Shown piece after piece: positions 16,202 to 25,187 of a stretch of 64,000 nucleotides of DNA. Position 1 is the first letter of the stretch. Every line of letters starts with the position of its first letter. This stretch comes from Proteobacteria bacterium SG_bin4 (GTDB lineage Bacteria; Pseudomonadota; Gammaproteobacteria; Burkholderiales; Nitrosomonadaceae): NCBI GenBank assembly GCA_002083395.1, contig LWDH01000045.1, positions 54,814 through 118,813 of the forward strand, given 5' to 3'. The position numbers were made by a program, and so were the translations under genes. Under the pieces are notes generated by a model. The model made no database searches and had not been told where the DNA came from. It worked only from the letters and a program-made list of their open reading frames with translations.

Positions 16202-18232
16202 TCAGGTAACATCGGTAAAACCGATCAGCAGCTTGTTCTTCAAGTTTTTGAGTTCATCGCGGTAAACAGCGGCTTGCTCGAATTCCAGGTTCTTCGCGGC
16301 GTTGAGCATTTTCTTCTCGACCCGCTGAATTTCCTTGGCAAGCTGCGCTTCATTCATGGCATCGTAGCGGGCTTGCGCCTGCGCCGCTTTGTATTGCAGT
16401 TGCGCGGATTCATGGTTATAGACGCCATCAATCAAATCTTTGATGCGTTTATGCACTGATCGCGGCGTAATTTGATGCTGTTCGTTGAATTGGATTTGTT
16501 TCTGACGCCGCCGGTTGGTTTCGTCAATCGCAACGCGCATCGACTTGGTAATCGTATCGGCGTATAAAATCGCCGTACCGTTGATATGCCGCGCGGCACG
16601 GCCAATGGTTTGGATCAGCGACCGTTCCGAGCGCAAAAACCCCTCCTTGTCGGCATCCAGTATCGCCACCAGCGACACTTCCGGAATATCCAGTCCTTCG
16701 CGCAGCAAGTTAATCCCGACCAGCACGTCGAATTGACCGAGCCGCAAATCGCGGATGATCTCGACACGTTCGACGGTATCAATGTCCGAGTGCAAATAGC
16801 GCACTTTGATTTGATGATCGGAAAAATAATCGGTCAAGTCCTCCGCCATGCGCTTGGTTAATGTCGTCACCAGCACCCGCTCGTTTTTGGCGGTGCGCAA
16901 GGTTACTTCGGACATTAAATCATCCACCTGGGTTGCTACCGGGCGCACTTCGATGATCGGGTCGACCAGGCCGGTTGGCCGCACGACTTGCTCAACCACT
17001 TGACCGCTATGCTGACTTTCATAATCAGCAGGTGTGGCCGATACGAAAACGGTTTGCGGCATGCGCTTTTCAAACTCTTCAAAGCGCAGCGGCCGGTTAT
17101 CCAATGCTGATGGCAGACGAAAACCATAATTCACCAGATTTTCCTTGCGCGAGCGATCGCCTTTATACATGCCGCCGATTTGCGGTACGGTCACGTGACT
17201 CTCATCGATAATCATCAAGGCATTATTCGGTAGATAATCAAGCAGTGTCGGCGGCGGCTCTCCCGGTTTTTTACCGGACAAGTGGCGGGAATAATTTTCG
17301 ATGCCTTTGCAAAAACCCAATTCATTAAGCATTTCCAGATCGAAGCGGGTGCGCTGTTCCAGCCGCTGCGCTTCGACCAGGCGGTTTTCCTGATAAAAAT
17401 ATTCCAACCGCTCTCGCAATTCGGTTTTGATGGTTTCCATTGCCCGCAGCGTAGTGCTGCGCGGCGTAACATAATGGCTCGAGGGATACACGGTAAAGCG
17501 TGCGATTTTTGACAAGATACGCCCGGTGAGCGGATCGAACAGCGCCAGGCTATCCACTTCATCGTCAAACAACGTAATGCGCACTGCCGCTTCCGAGTTT
17601 TCCGCTGGAAAAACATCGACGACATCGCCGCGCACACGGAAAACTCCGCGTTTGAATTCCAATTCATTACGCGCGTATTGCATCTCCGTTAAACGTTTAA
17701 TGATGTCGCGTTGCGACATTTTTTCGCCGTTACGCAAGTGCAAAATCATGCCGTGATAATCCACCGGATCGCCAATACCGTAGATACACGATACGGTAGC
17801 AACGATGATGGCGTCGTCGCGCTCGAGTAGCGACTTGGTCGCAGACAAGCGCATCTGTTCGATATGATCGTTAATGCTGGAATCTTTTTCGATATACAAA
17901 TCGCGCGACGGCACATACGCTTCCGGCTGATAATAATCATAGTAGGAAACGAAGTACTCGATGGCGTTTTCCGGGAAGAATTCGCGCATCTCCGCGTACA
18001 ATTGCGCCGCCAATGTTTTGTTCGGCGCGATGACGATCGCGGGTCGGCCCAAACGCGCGATCATATTGGCGATGGTGTAGGTCTTGCCGGAACCGGTCAC
18101 GCCCAATAACGTTTGATACGCAAGCCCATCGTCAATACCCTCGATCAACTGCGCAATTGCAGCAGGCTGATCACCGGCTGGCGCAAATGCTTGATGTAAT
18201 TTATAGGGGCTATTGGGGAAGGTTACGATCAC
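16202..18232 (-). CDS. uvrB: Excinuclease ABC subunit B
   Basis: A 676-residue DNA damage recognition helicase-like subunit of nucleotide excision repair, taking DNA from UvrA and recruiting UvrC. Walker A GVTGSGKT is at 44-51. The beta-hairpin region FVSYYDYYQPEAYVP is near 93-107, the DESHV Walker B region near 342, and the helicase motif VI region QTIGRAARHINGTAIL near 540. The C-terminal UVR coiled coil (EIQRVEKKMLNAAKNLEFEQAAVYRDEL) pairs with UvrC. It converges with the OB-fold gene, leaving only four bases between stops. Confidence 0.97.
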   Translation of the reverse strand: MIVTFPNSPYKLHQAFAPAGDQPAAIAQLIEGIDDGLAYQTLLGVTGSGKTYTIANMIARLGRPAIVIAPNKTLAAQLYAEMREFFPENAIEYFVSYYDYYQPEAYVPSRDLYIEKDSSINDHIEQMRLSATKSLLERDDAIIVATVSCIYGIGDPVDYHGMILHLRNGEKMSQRDIIKRLTEMQYARNELEFKRGVFRVRGDVVDVFPAENSEAAVRITLFDDEVDSLALFDPLTGRILSKIARFTVYPSSHYVTPRSTTLRAMETIKTELRERLEYFYQENRLVEAQRLEQRTRFDLEMLNELGFCKGIENYSRHLSGKKPGEPPPTLLDYLPNNALMIIDESHVTVPQIGGMYKGDRSRKENLVNYGFRLPSALDNRPLRFEEFEKRMPQTVFVSATPADYESQHSGQVVEQVVRPTGLVDPIIEVRPVATQVDDLMSEVTLRTAKNERVLVTTLTKRMAEDLTDYFSDHQIKVRYLHSDIDTVERVEIIRDLRLGQFDVLVGINLLREGLDIPEVSLVAILDADKEGFLRSERSLIQTIGRAARHINGTAILYADTITKSMRVAIDETNRRRQKQIQFNEQHQITPRSVHKRIKDLIDGVYNHESAQLQYKAAQAQARYDAMNEAQLAKEIQRVEKKMLNAAKNLEFEQAAVYRDELKNLKNKLLIGFTDVT

Positions 18233-18314
18233 GGGTATAATTCCGGCATTGAATAGTTTCTTTCTACCATTCTAACATGCCGGTCTGTCTATTTTTTTAG
18301 TGCGAGGATTTTCT

Positions 18315-19508
18315 GTGGAGCTCTCTAGCCGCGTTCAAACCATCAAACCATCCCCTACCCTTGCGGTTACCGCCCGGGCTGCGAAACTGAAAGCCGAGGG
18401 CAAAGACATTATAGGATTAGGTGCAGGCGAACCCGATTTTGACACACCGCAGCACATCAAAGATGCTGCGATCGCCGCCATTAACAAGGGATTTACCAAA
18501 TACACCCCGGTCGGCGGCACACCCGGACTGAAAAATGCCATCGTGGCAAAGTTCAAACGGGAAAACAATTTCGTTTTCGAACCTAAACAAATTCTGGTTT
18601 CTTGCGGCGGCAAACAAAGTTTTTTTAATCTGGCGCTAGCGGTCATCAACCCCGGCGATGAGGTGATCATTCCGGCGCCTTACTGGGTTTCTTATCCGGA
18701 TATCGTATTGATCGCGGAAGGCAAACCGGTGTTTATCAATACTGGAATCGAGCAACATTTCAAGATTTCACCGCAACAATTGGAAGCTGCGATTACACCG
18801 AAAACCAAAATGTTCGTCATCAATAGTCCGAGCAATCCTTCCGGCTCCGTTTACACGCTTGAAGAATTGAAAGCTTTGGGTGAAGTATTATTGAAACATC
18901 CGCAGATCCTCGTCGCCACGGATGATATGTACGAACATATCCTGTTGAACGGTCAGAGATTCGTCAATATCGTCAACGCTTGTCCGGAGCTATTTCCACG
19001 GGCGGTTATTCTGAACGGCGTGTCCAAGGCTTATTCGATGACTGGCTGGCGGATCGGCTATTGCGGCGGACCGGCTGCTATCATTACGGCGATGGAGAAT
19101 ATTCAATCGCAAAGCACTTCCAATCCCAGTTCTATTTCCCAAGTTGCCGCAGAAGTCGCGTTAAACGGCGATCAATCCTGCATGAATCCAATGATTGCGG
19201 CATTCAAGGAAAGAAATCTTTTTGTTACGGAACAACTCAACAAAATCAATGGCGTGCGCTGTTTAGCTTCGGAAGGGGCGTTTTATGCGTTCGCCGACGT
19301 CCGTGAATCGATCGGCAATTTGTACACTAACAAACTGATCAATGCACAAAACGATCTCGCATTCAGCGAATATCTTCTGGAAAAAGCCGGCGTCGCTGTT
19401 GTCCCAGGTTCGGCATTCGGTTGTGAAGGCTACATGCGTTTATCGTTTGCTACGTCGATGGACAATTTGCAGCAGGCGTTGGCGCGCATTCAAAATCTGC
19501 TGAAATGA
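18315..19508 (+). CDS. aspC: Aspartate aminotransferase (class I PLP)
   Basis: A 397-residue fold-type I aminotransferase, cytosolic, converting aspartate and 2-oxoglutarate to oxaloacetate and glutamate. The GTG at 18315, with GAGG eight bases upstream, is preferred over a GTG at 18300 because it begins with the family's ELSSRVQTIKPS. GAGEPDFDTP lies near 37-46, the PLP lysine K238 is in SKAYSMTGWRIGY, and the substrate arginine region MRLSFATS is near 374. It is of the Rhizobium/Thermus AspC subgroup, which may also accept prephenate. Confidence 0.93.
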   Translation: MELSSRVQTIKPSPTLAVTARAAKLKAEGKDIIGLGAGEPDFDTPQHIKDAAIAAINKGFTKYTPVGGTPGLKNAIVAKFKRENNFVFEPKQILVSCGGKQSFFNLALAVINPGDEVIIPAPYWVSYPDIVLIAEGKPVFINTGIEQHFKISPQQLEAAITPKTKMFVINSPSNPSGSVYTLEELKALGEVLLKHPQILVATDDMYEHILLNGQRFVNIVNACPELFPRAVILNGVSKAYSMTGWRIGYCGGPAAIITAMENIQSQSTSNPSSISQVAAEVALNGDQSCMNPMIAAFKERNLFVTEQLNKINGVRCLASEGAFYAFADVRESIGNLYTNKLINAQNDLAFSEYLLEKAGVAVVPGSAFGCEGYMRLSFATSMDNLQQALARIQNLLK

Positions 19509-19539
19509 CCAACAAGCCTTCTAAATCATTCATTCCTAT

Positions 19540-20076
19540 CTAGTGCAAATGTAGCGCCGCAGCTTTCTTGGTTTTTCCTGCTCGCGAAGGAATATTGCAC
19601 AAACCGCAGACATGATTGGAATGAATTTCCAGCGAGTGGACTACAAATTTCCCATGACAGTTCACGCAAGGTGCGATGCACAATACGCCGCTTTCCACAA
19701 AGCGCACCAAAGTCCAAGCGCGTGTCAGGCTTAATACTTTCTCCAACTGATTGACTTTGACATGCTCGAGATAGAGCCGGTAGCTTTTTACCAATGCATC
19801 AATTCCCTCGGCATCCGAATTGGTTGTCACGTAATTATAGATATTCATAAATAACGTTGAGTGCATGTTGGGTTGCCAGCTCATAAACCAATCTTCCGAG
19901 TAGGGCAGCATGCCTTTGGGAGGCGATACCCCTCTGATTTCTTTATATAACTTAACCAATCGTTCGCGGCTGAGATTGGTGTTCATTTCTAAAACCTGGA
20001 GCCGGGCGCCTAATTGAATCAATTCCGTGGCAAGCTGGATTTGTTTGGCTTCGGTTATGATGCTTCGGTTGCGCAT
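19540..20076 (-). CDS. flhC: Flagellar transcriptional activator FlhC
   Basis: A 178-residue partner of FlhD in the FlhD4C2 complex that activates class II flagellar genes with sigma-70. The zinc cysteines sit exactly at the positions known in E. coli: C137, C140, C157 and C160. The N-terminal RSIITEAKQIQLATELIQLGARLQ helix region is well kept. flhC follows flhD after 28 bases on the minus strand, the usual order. Motility is therefore expected, though no structural flagellar genes are in the window. Confidence 0.95.
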   Translation of the reverse strand: MRNRSIITEAKQIQLATELIQLGARLQVLEMNTNLSRERLVKLYKEIRGVSPPKGMLPYSEDWFMSWQPNMHSTLFMNIYNYVTTNSDAEGIDALVKSYRLYLEHVKVNQLEKVLSLTRAWTLVRFVESGVLCIAPCVNCHGKFVVHSLEIHSNHVCGLCNIPSRAGKTKKAAALHLH

Positions 20077-20104
20077 TTTCTACTCCTCATTCAAGCAATT
20101 ATAA

Positions 20105-20422
20105 TTACGCGACAGCTTCGGCTGGCTTTCCGGCCATCAAAATCGCTGCATGGGATTTGGTAACTGCTTGGTCGCGGCTATCGTTGGAGAGCATCTCGGC
20201 AATCAGGCGATCATCGAAACGGAAACGGCAGAGCAGCATGTTGGTAGCGGCCATTTTGATTAACTGCGCGGAACTCAGCCTGTCGATAATGTCCGCGAGA
20301 TCCTGATTGATTCCTAAACGGTAAATTGCGGATACTTTATCTTCCCGCAGCATCTGCTTAGCAAGCAATAAATAACTTAAATTAATATCCCTGATTTCAT
20401 CGAGTATTTGATTAGCTTCCAT
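20105..20422 (-). CDS. flhD: Flagellar transcriptional activator FlhD
   Basis: A 105-residue FlhD with the conserved start IRDINLSYLLLAKQMLREDK and the single conserved cysteine C65 that links the dimer in E. coli FlhD. The C-terminal DNA-contact region follows. An AAGGGGAG site lies just before the ATG. The ~200-base leader to the upstream EAL gene contains a strong hairpin with a T tract, so control by termination or attenuation is possible. Confidence 0.93.
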   Translation of the reverse strand: MEANQILDEIRDINLSYLLLAKQMLREDKVSAIYRLGINQDLADIIDRLSSAQLIKMAATNMLLCRFRFDDRLIAEMLSNDSRDQAVTKSHAAILMAGKPAEAVA

Positions 20423-20456
20423 TTCAACTCCCCTTACGATTAAAAATGTTTAAACC

Positions 20457-20488
20457 AAAAAAGACAATTTCGTGCAGGTGAAATTGTC
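20457..20488 (-). terminator. Hairpin with T tract between the EAL gene and flhD
   Basis: On the minus strand GACAATTTC (20488-20480) pairs perfectly with GAAATTGTC (20471-20463) across an 8-base loop and is followed at once by six Ts (20462-20457). It lies ~140 bases after the EAL gene stop and 35 bases before the flhD start. It fits a factor-independent terminator for the EAL transcript, or an attenuator if the flhDC promoter is upstream of it. Confidence 0.65.
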
Positions 20489-20625
20489 GGCGATGGCAGG
20501 GGTGTAAGTAAATGGAAGTTGCGCTTAAATGAAGTTAGGTAATTCTCTTATCGCGATGTAGGAATTTTGCCTACACCGGCGGCACCTTGTTATTTATGGA
20601 ATTATCAGCTTGATGAAGCCGGATA

Positions 20626-21957
20626 TTAAGCCAGCGTCCCGGTTTTACGTTGCACTAACAATTGCATCACATCTTGCGCGAAGATCGGCTTGCTGAATAA
20701 ATAGCCTTGCGCCCGATGACATCCTGAATGCAGCAAACAATCGAACTGCTCCTTGGTCTCAACACCTACGGCTTGAACCGGCAAACCCAGGTTTTTTGCG
20801 AGTCCGATGATGGACGAAATAATTATCAAACCATCAGGATCCGCGATCATATCATGTGTCAAGGACCTGTCGATCTTCAGAATATCCACAGAAAAATGCT
20901 TTATATAGCGTGCTGACGAATAACCGCTTCCAAAATTATCCATCACGATTCTCACACCCAGGCTCTTGAGTGAGCGTATGACCTGGAGACTCGTTTCCGC
21001 ATGCCGCATCAACGTCGATTCGGCGATATCCAGTTCCAGAAGCGCCGGTGATATGCCCGTCTCAGCGAGTACTTGCGAGATCGTACTTATCCATTGCGCT
21101 TGATCAAATTCAACCGCAGAAACATTGACCGAGACCGACAAAGAAGTATATCCGGCTTTATGCCAGCTTTGAAGCTGCTCACAGGCCTGCCGCAGCACCC
21201 ATCGGCCGAGTTCTATCACCATTCCGCTTGCTTGGGCCAACGGAATAAAATCTTCGGGCAGCAGCATTCCCAATTCAGGATGATTCCAACGCACCAGCGC
21301 TTCAATACCGGTCAAATCACCCGATTGCAAATCCACCACCGGTTGGTAAAGCAGTACGAGTTCTTTTTTTCGAATCGCGGATTGCAGCGATTTTCCGAGC
21401 GCTGCTTGTCTAGTTGATGCTTCGGCGATCTCCTTGGAATAGTAGCAACAATTGCCACTCCATACACTGCGATTGCTTGATAACGCTGCCGATGCATTCG
21501 AAATTAATAAAGGTAACGCATCTTCTTCGCCCTGCCGGTAAATACTGACTCCTACTTCAATCGCTATGCGAAACTGCAAATGGCCGATATTTATCGGTGC
21601 AATGACCGTTTTTGCAAGTGTAGCGGCAAACAATCGCACTTGCTCGTCATCGGCGAAATCTGCTTTGAAGATTGCAAGCTGATCGTCTTCCATGCCCGCC
21701 ATCAGGGTATATTCGTTAATCTGGAGGGATAACCGGTTCGATAACTGCCGCGAAAGCTGTTCAACTAAATCCGAACCATAAATCTCTTTAATCTGTTTCC
21801 AACGCTTCAAGCGGATCCGTAGCATAGCAGCGATAGCCTGCAACCGCGATCGTTGCGCCAGCAATTCATTGCATTGCTGCATAAAATCACAGCGGGAATC
21901 AATGGTTCCAGCCACACAAGACATTGTTTTTCCGGTTTTCAATTGTTTACTGGACAT
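20626..21957 (-). CDS. Degenerate GGDEF-EAL protein upstream of flhDC
   Basis: A 443-residue cytosolic protein with a vestigial GGDEF domain (about 40-180; the signature site reads AGMEDDQLAIF) and an EAL domain (about 190-435). EAL itself (219-221), N278, K360 and Q416 are kept. The usual LDDFGTG loop is M338-D339-N340-FGSG, the EGVET glutamate is V396, and the metal glutamate of the LEIxES motif is D310. Loss of the second loop aspartate and the EGVET glutamate argues against phosphodiesterase activity. It is encoded on the same strand just upstream of flhD and flhC, and a regulatory, non-catalytic role on FlhDC, as known for E. coli/Salmonella YdiV, is a reasonable inference. Confidence 0.8.
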   Translation of the reverse strand: MSSKQLKTGKTMSCVAGTIDSRCDFMQQCNELLAQRSRLQAIAAMLRIRLKRWKQIKEIYGSDLVEQLSRQLSNRLSLQINEYTLMAGMEDDQLAIFKADFADDEQVRLFAATLAKTVIAPINIGHLQFRIAIEVGVSIYRQGEEDALPLLISNASAALSSNRSVWSGNCCYYSKEIAEASTRQAALGKSLQSAIRKKELVLLYQPVVDLQSGDLTGIEALVRWNHPELGMLLPEDFIPLAQASGMVIELGRWVLRQACEQLQSWHKAGYTSLSVSVNVSAVEFDQAQWISTISQVLAETGISPALLELDIAESTLMRHAETSLQVIRSLKSLGVRIVMDNFGSGYSSARYIKHFSVDILKIDRSLTHDMIADPDGLIIISSIIGLAKNLGLPVQAVGVETKEQFDCLLHSGCHRAQGYLFSKPIFAQDVMQLLVQRKTGTLA

Positions 21958-22167
21958 ATTCGGACAATCGGCATCTTACGTCCGGATTGTTACGACTTAG
22001 CGGACGCAAAGCTTTACTCGAAATACCCGTGCTTTACCTTGGCATTTTTATCAACAATTCCGGATACAGCCTGATACTAATTTTAAAATCAGCTTTTGCG
22101 GAAGTAATCGGAAATCAGCCGCCGGTTATTTGATAAAATACCGATCAGTTAACAAACTACGCTTCCC

Positions 22168-22710
22168 ATGAATACTTCTCTAACAATCACAGCAGTGTTT
22201 ACCCTGACAGTGGCTATCCTATTAACCGCTTGCACGACGCCTCCCACTCGTGAAGCGTTACTGGCTCAAAAAGTTATTTATAGCCGCATGAGCGACAAAC
22301 ACTATTTGGCGATTGTGGAATGCTTGCAAACCAAAGATAATTTTCCGCTGCCTGAATGGCATCGCCAGACCGTCCGTGATCTCAACACCTATTTCATTTA
22401 TCACGAATCCATGCAGGTGGATGGATATCCGCGCTTTCACGATGAAACCGCAAAAACTTATTACATCACCGAGATTCACGGTACCGATTCGCCGCAGCAA
22501 ACCGGAAAACCAATCACGCATGGCAATGGCAACTGGATCATGACCATCAAAGACATGAGCACTGCTCAAAAAACCCAATCCGGCATCGAAATTCGCAGCA
22601 ACGCAAATCCGCTGCATGACTACCCGCCGGATTCGTATACCCCAGACCCTAACGCATCACTGTCTCAACGCTTATTCAAAGCGGAAACAATCGATCGCTG
22701 TTTTGATTGA
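22168..22710 (+). CDS. Hypothetical lipoprotein
   Basis: A 180-residue protein with a signal peptide and lipobox LLTAC (cysteine at residue 22), so an envelope lipoprotein. After CTTPPTREALLAQ comes a region with IVECLQTKDNF, a HDETAKTYYITEIHGTDSP segment and a GNWIMTIKDMS strand, suggesting a compact mixed alpha/beta domain; the end is LFKAETIDRCFD. The two remaining cysteines (about 52 and 178) may pair. No family is recognised. It stands alone before the guanidine riboswitch region. Confidence 0.65.
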   Translation: MNTSLTITAVFTLTVAILLTACTTPPTREALLAQKVIYSRMSDKHYLAIVECLQTKDNFPLPEWHRQTVRDLNTYFIYHESMQVDGYPRFHDETAKTYYITEIHGTDSPQQTGKPITHGNGNWIMTIKDMSTAQKTQSGIEIRSNANPLHDYPPDSYTPDPNASLSQRLFKAETIDRCFD

Positions 22711-22871
22711 TGTTTGTTTCAAATAGCAACCGTGGCTGAAACCGGAATACCAACTATTCTTTTCATCCACCATCTATCCCTCATTGCTTTTTTCTAAAAG
22801 TATCCATACAATCCCGCTTGCGCTTGCTTTTTACATTTGTCGGTGTTTGAATCGCATAAAAAAGCGATGTT

Positions 22872-22998
22872 TCGCATGGGAACTAGGGTTCCGGTCAAGT
22901 TTGTTTGACGCCAGGTCCGAGAGTTTCCGGTCTCTTAGAACGAGACTTCACGGAGGGATAAAAGCCCGGGAGATGAAGTCATGTATCGTTGATACATG
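22872..22998 (+). promoter_or_regulatory. Guanidine-I (ykkC class) riboswitch
   Basis: The two most conserved blocks of this class are present in order: ACTAGGGTTCCG at about 22882-22893, GGTCCGAGAG at 22914-22923, and ACGGAGGGATAAAAGCCCGG then GAGA at about 22950-22973. A hairpin CATGTATC-GTT-GATACATG (22980-22998) follows and may be the expression platform. The permease ATG is at 23035 with GGAGG at 23024-23028. Guanidine-I riboswitches turn on genes when guanidinium binds, and the genes that follow are those expected for guanidine breakdown. Confidence 0.93.
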
Positions 22999-23034
22999 GG
23001 TCTTTCGGTAATATTCTGAAAATGGAGGCTCGCT

Positions 23035-24468
23035 ATGTCGGAAGTATCAAAATCACTTAATCCATCCACGACGTCGGAAGCGCGTTCGTTGCGCGCCAGC
23101 ATGACCATCTGGAACAGCTTTACGCTGGGGTTTGCTGTGGTATCGCCAATCGTCGGCTTATACGCGATCATCGGCGTACAAACGACGGTCACTGGCGGCG
23201 GCTGGTTTGCAGCATTAGTCATTTGCCTGTTGATGCAATTGCTGGTGGCGACGGTCTATGCCGAATTGTCATCGCAATTCCCGATCGCCGGTGGCGCATA
23301 CAAGTGGGCGCGTCAGTTCTTCGGCATCACTGCCGGTCACTACGCCGGTGTCATTTACATCAGTTCAACCATCGCCATGCTGACCACGACCGCATATGCA
23401 GGAGGTATCTGGTTTGCCGGCTTTTTCGGATCTTCCGGCGACAGCGGTACAGAAAAAGTAATGTGGGCAGTGGTATTTCTGGCTTTGTGCACATTGCTGA
23501 ATCTGGTGCACGTCAATGTCTTCAAGTTGACGATCAAGCTCGGCGTCTATGCCGAAGTGGTCGGCTCGCTCGGAATCGCCATCTTGCTGTTTTTGTTTTT
23601 TCGCCAGCATTCATTCTTCGAACTATTTCAACATTTAGGCACCGGCACCGCTCCCAACCAGACCGCTGCATTTCTAGCGGCGCTTGCCACGGCCGGTTGG
23701 GCATTCATCGGTTTCGACGCTTGCTCGACGACGGCGGAGGAAACGCACGAGCCAAAGCGGGCAGTTCCGCGTGCAATTTTTTTCTCGTTGTGCACCGTCG
23801 GTACCGTCGTGGTATTCAATTCGGCTTCGCTGGTGTTGGCGTTTGATCGTGAAACACTGATCCACAGCAGCGTCACGGCCGATCCGATCACGCCGCTGAT
23901 CGTCAGCCACTTTGGCGAGTGGATCGAAAAACCGTTTCTGGCAATCGTGATGGTTGCGTTTCTCGCGTGCGGCGCATCGGTCGTCAAATATACCTCGCGC
24001 ATCGTGTTTTCGATGGCGCGCGAAGGCAACATGCCAGTTATCCTCAGTAAAGTTACTGCCAGTCAGATGCCGCGCAACGCCGTGCTGTTCACCGTATCGC
24101 TAGCCGCTTGCGGATTGATTTTCGGGCTCAACGACGACGCTGTCGCGACCATCATCGCGTTCGGCACAGGTGGCCTTTACGCAATGTTTGCTTTCACTAC
24201 CGGAATCGCGCTGTTTGCGCGCTTGTCCGGACGTTGGAATCCGGCATTAGGGCAACTGAAGCTGGGAAAATGGGGATTAATCATCAACACCTTGGCGTTT
24301 ATTTGGGCCTTGTTTGAACTGATCAACATCGCCTGGCCACGTCCCTATGCCATTTCCGCCGATGCGCCGTGGTGGCAGCTTTGGGCAACACCGCTGGTGC
24401 TCGGCAGTATTTTAGCAATCACCACCCTCTATCTTTTTATCAGCAAACTAACAAGGAGCCGGTCATGA
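23035..24468 (+). CDS. APC superfamily permease, likely guanidine or amino-compound importer
   Basis: A 477-residue amino acid-polyamine-organocation permease with about 12 membrane segments. The first helix region NSFTLGFAVVSPIVGLYAIIGVQ, the PIAGGAYKWA loop between helices 2 and 3 (about 83-92) and the SCSTTAEETHEPKRAVPRAI region between helices 6 and 7 (about 226-245) are typical of this group. Permeases of this kind follow ykkC riboswitches ahead of carboxylase genes, so import of guanidine is the likely role. The stop overlaps the next gene by four bases (ATGA). Confidence 0.85.
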   Translation: MSEVSKSLNPSTTSEARSLRASMTIWNSFTLGFAVVSPIVGLYAIIGVQTTVTGGGWFAALVICLLMQLLVATVYAELSSQFPIAGGAYKWARQFFGITAGHYAGVIYISSTIAMLTTTAYAGGIWFAGFFGSSGDSGTEKVMWAVVFLALCTLLNLVHVNVFKLTIKLGVYAEVVGSLGIAILLFLFFRQHSFFELFQHLGTGTAPNQTAAFLAALATAGWAFIGFDACSTTAEETHEPKRAVPRAIFFSLCTVGTVVVFNSASLVLAFDRETLIHSSVTADPITPLIVSHFGEWIEKPFLAIVMVAFLACGASVVKYTSRIVFSMAREGNMPVILSKVTASQMPRNAVLFTVSLAACGLIFGLNDDAVATIIAFGTGGLYAMFAFTTGIALFARLSGRWNPALGQLKLGKWGLIINTLAFIWALFELINIAWPRPYAISADAPWWQLWATPLVLGSILAITTLYLFISKLTRSRS

Positions 24469-25187
24469 AACAGCACACCATTATCTGGAAACAAGTCATT
24501 CCGGGAGGCTGCCATTGGTCCGGTGTTATCCGCCGCGGCACGACATTACGTTTGACCGATGCTGACGGTGGCGCAAATGCAGCTATCCTGTTCTTCAATC
24601 AAGAAGAAAAACTGGAGCGCTACAACATGGCCGACACACTGAAATCGCAGCACACCTTCCGTTTGACCAAAGGTCATGCATGCCACTCCGACATGGGCCG
24701 GATTTTCTGCTGCATCACAGCCGATACCGCCGGTTGGCACGATACCGTCTGCGGCTTGAGCGACGATGAACTGATCCGGCGCAAATACGGTGAAGCGCGC
24801 TACCAGGAACATCGCAATCAAATGTACCGCAGCGGCCTGAGCGGCATGCTGATCGAATTGGGCAAATGGGGATTGGGTATGCGTGATGTCGTCGCGAACA
24901 TCAATTTTTTTAGCAAAGTCACCACCAATGCCTTTGGTGAATTGACCTATCACCCCGATCATAGCAAGGCGGGCGACTTTGTCGACTTGAGTTTTGTCAT
25001 GAACACGCTGGTGGTGTTGTCGGCTGCGCCGCACCCGCTCGATACCCAAAAAACCTACCAGCCCGGCGCAATCTTGCTGGAGGTTTTCGATACGCCATCG
25101 GATGCCATCAAGGAATGCTTGCATATCAACGAAAATATCCGCGCACTGCAAAACGCGCAAAATTTTTATGGGGAGCGTGTGCTATGA
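24465..25187 (+). CDS. DUF1989 protein, carboxyguanidine deiminase-type subunit (first)
   Basis: A 240-residue protein of the urea carboxylase-associated family (DUF1989/UCA). It starts at the ATG at 24465 behind AAGGAG. Typical elements are IPGGCHWSGVIRRGTTLRLTD near 12-32, the ERYNMADTLK segment near 53-62, CHSDMGRIFCCI near 77-88, a GWHDTVCGL segment and NFFSKV near 146. In characterised guanidine-degrading bacteria two DUF1989 proteins form the heteromeric deiminase converting carboxyguanidine to allophanate. The pairing and riboswitch context support that role here. Annotated databases often use the older urea carboxylase-associated name. Confidence 0.85.
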   Translation: MKQHTIIWKQVIPGGCHWSGVIRRGTTLRLTDADGGANAAILFFNQEEKLERYNMADTLKSQHTFRLTKGHACHSDMGRIFCCITADTAGWHDTVCGLSDDELIRRKYGEARYQEHRNQMYRSGLSGMLIELGKWGLGMRDVVANINFFSKVTTNAFGELTYHPDHSKAGDFVDLSFVMNTLVVLSAAPHPLDTQKTYQPGAILLEVFDTPSDAIKECLHINENIRALQNAQNFYGERVL

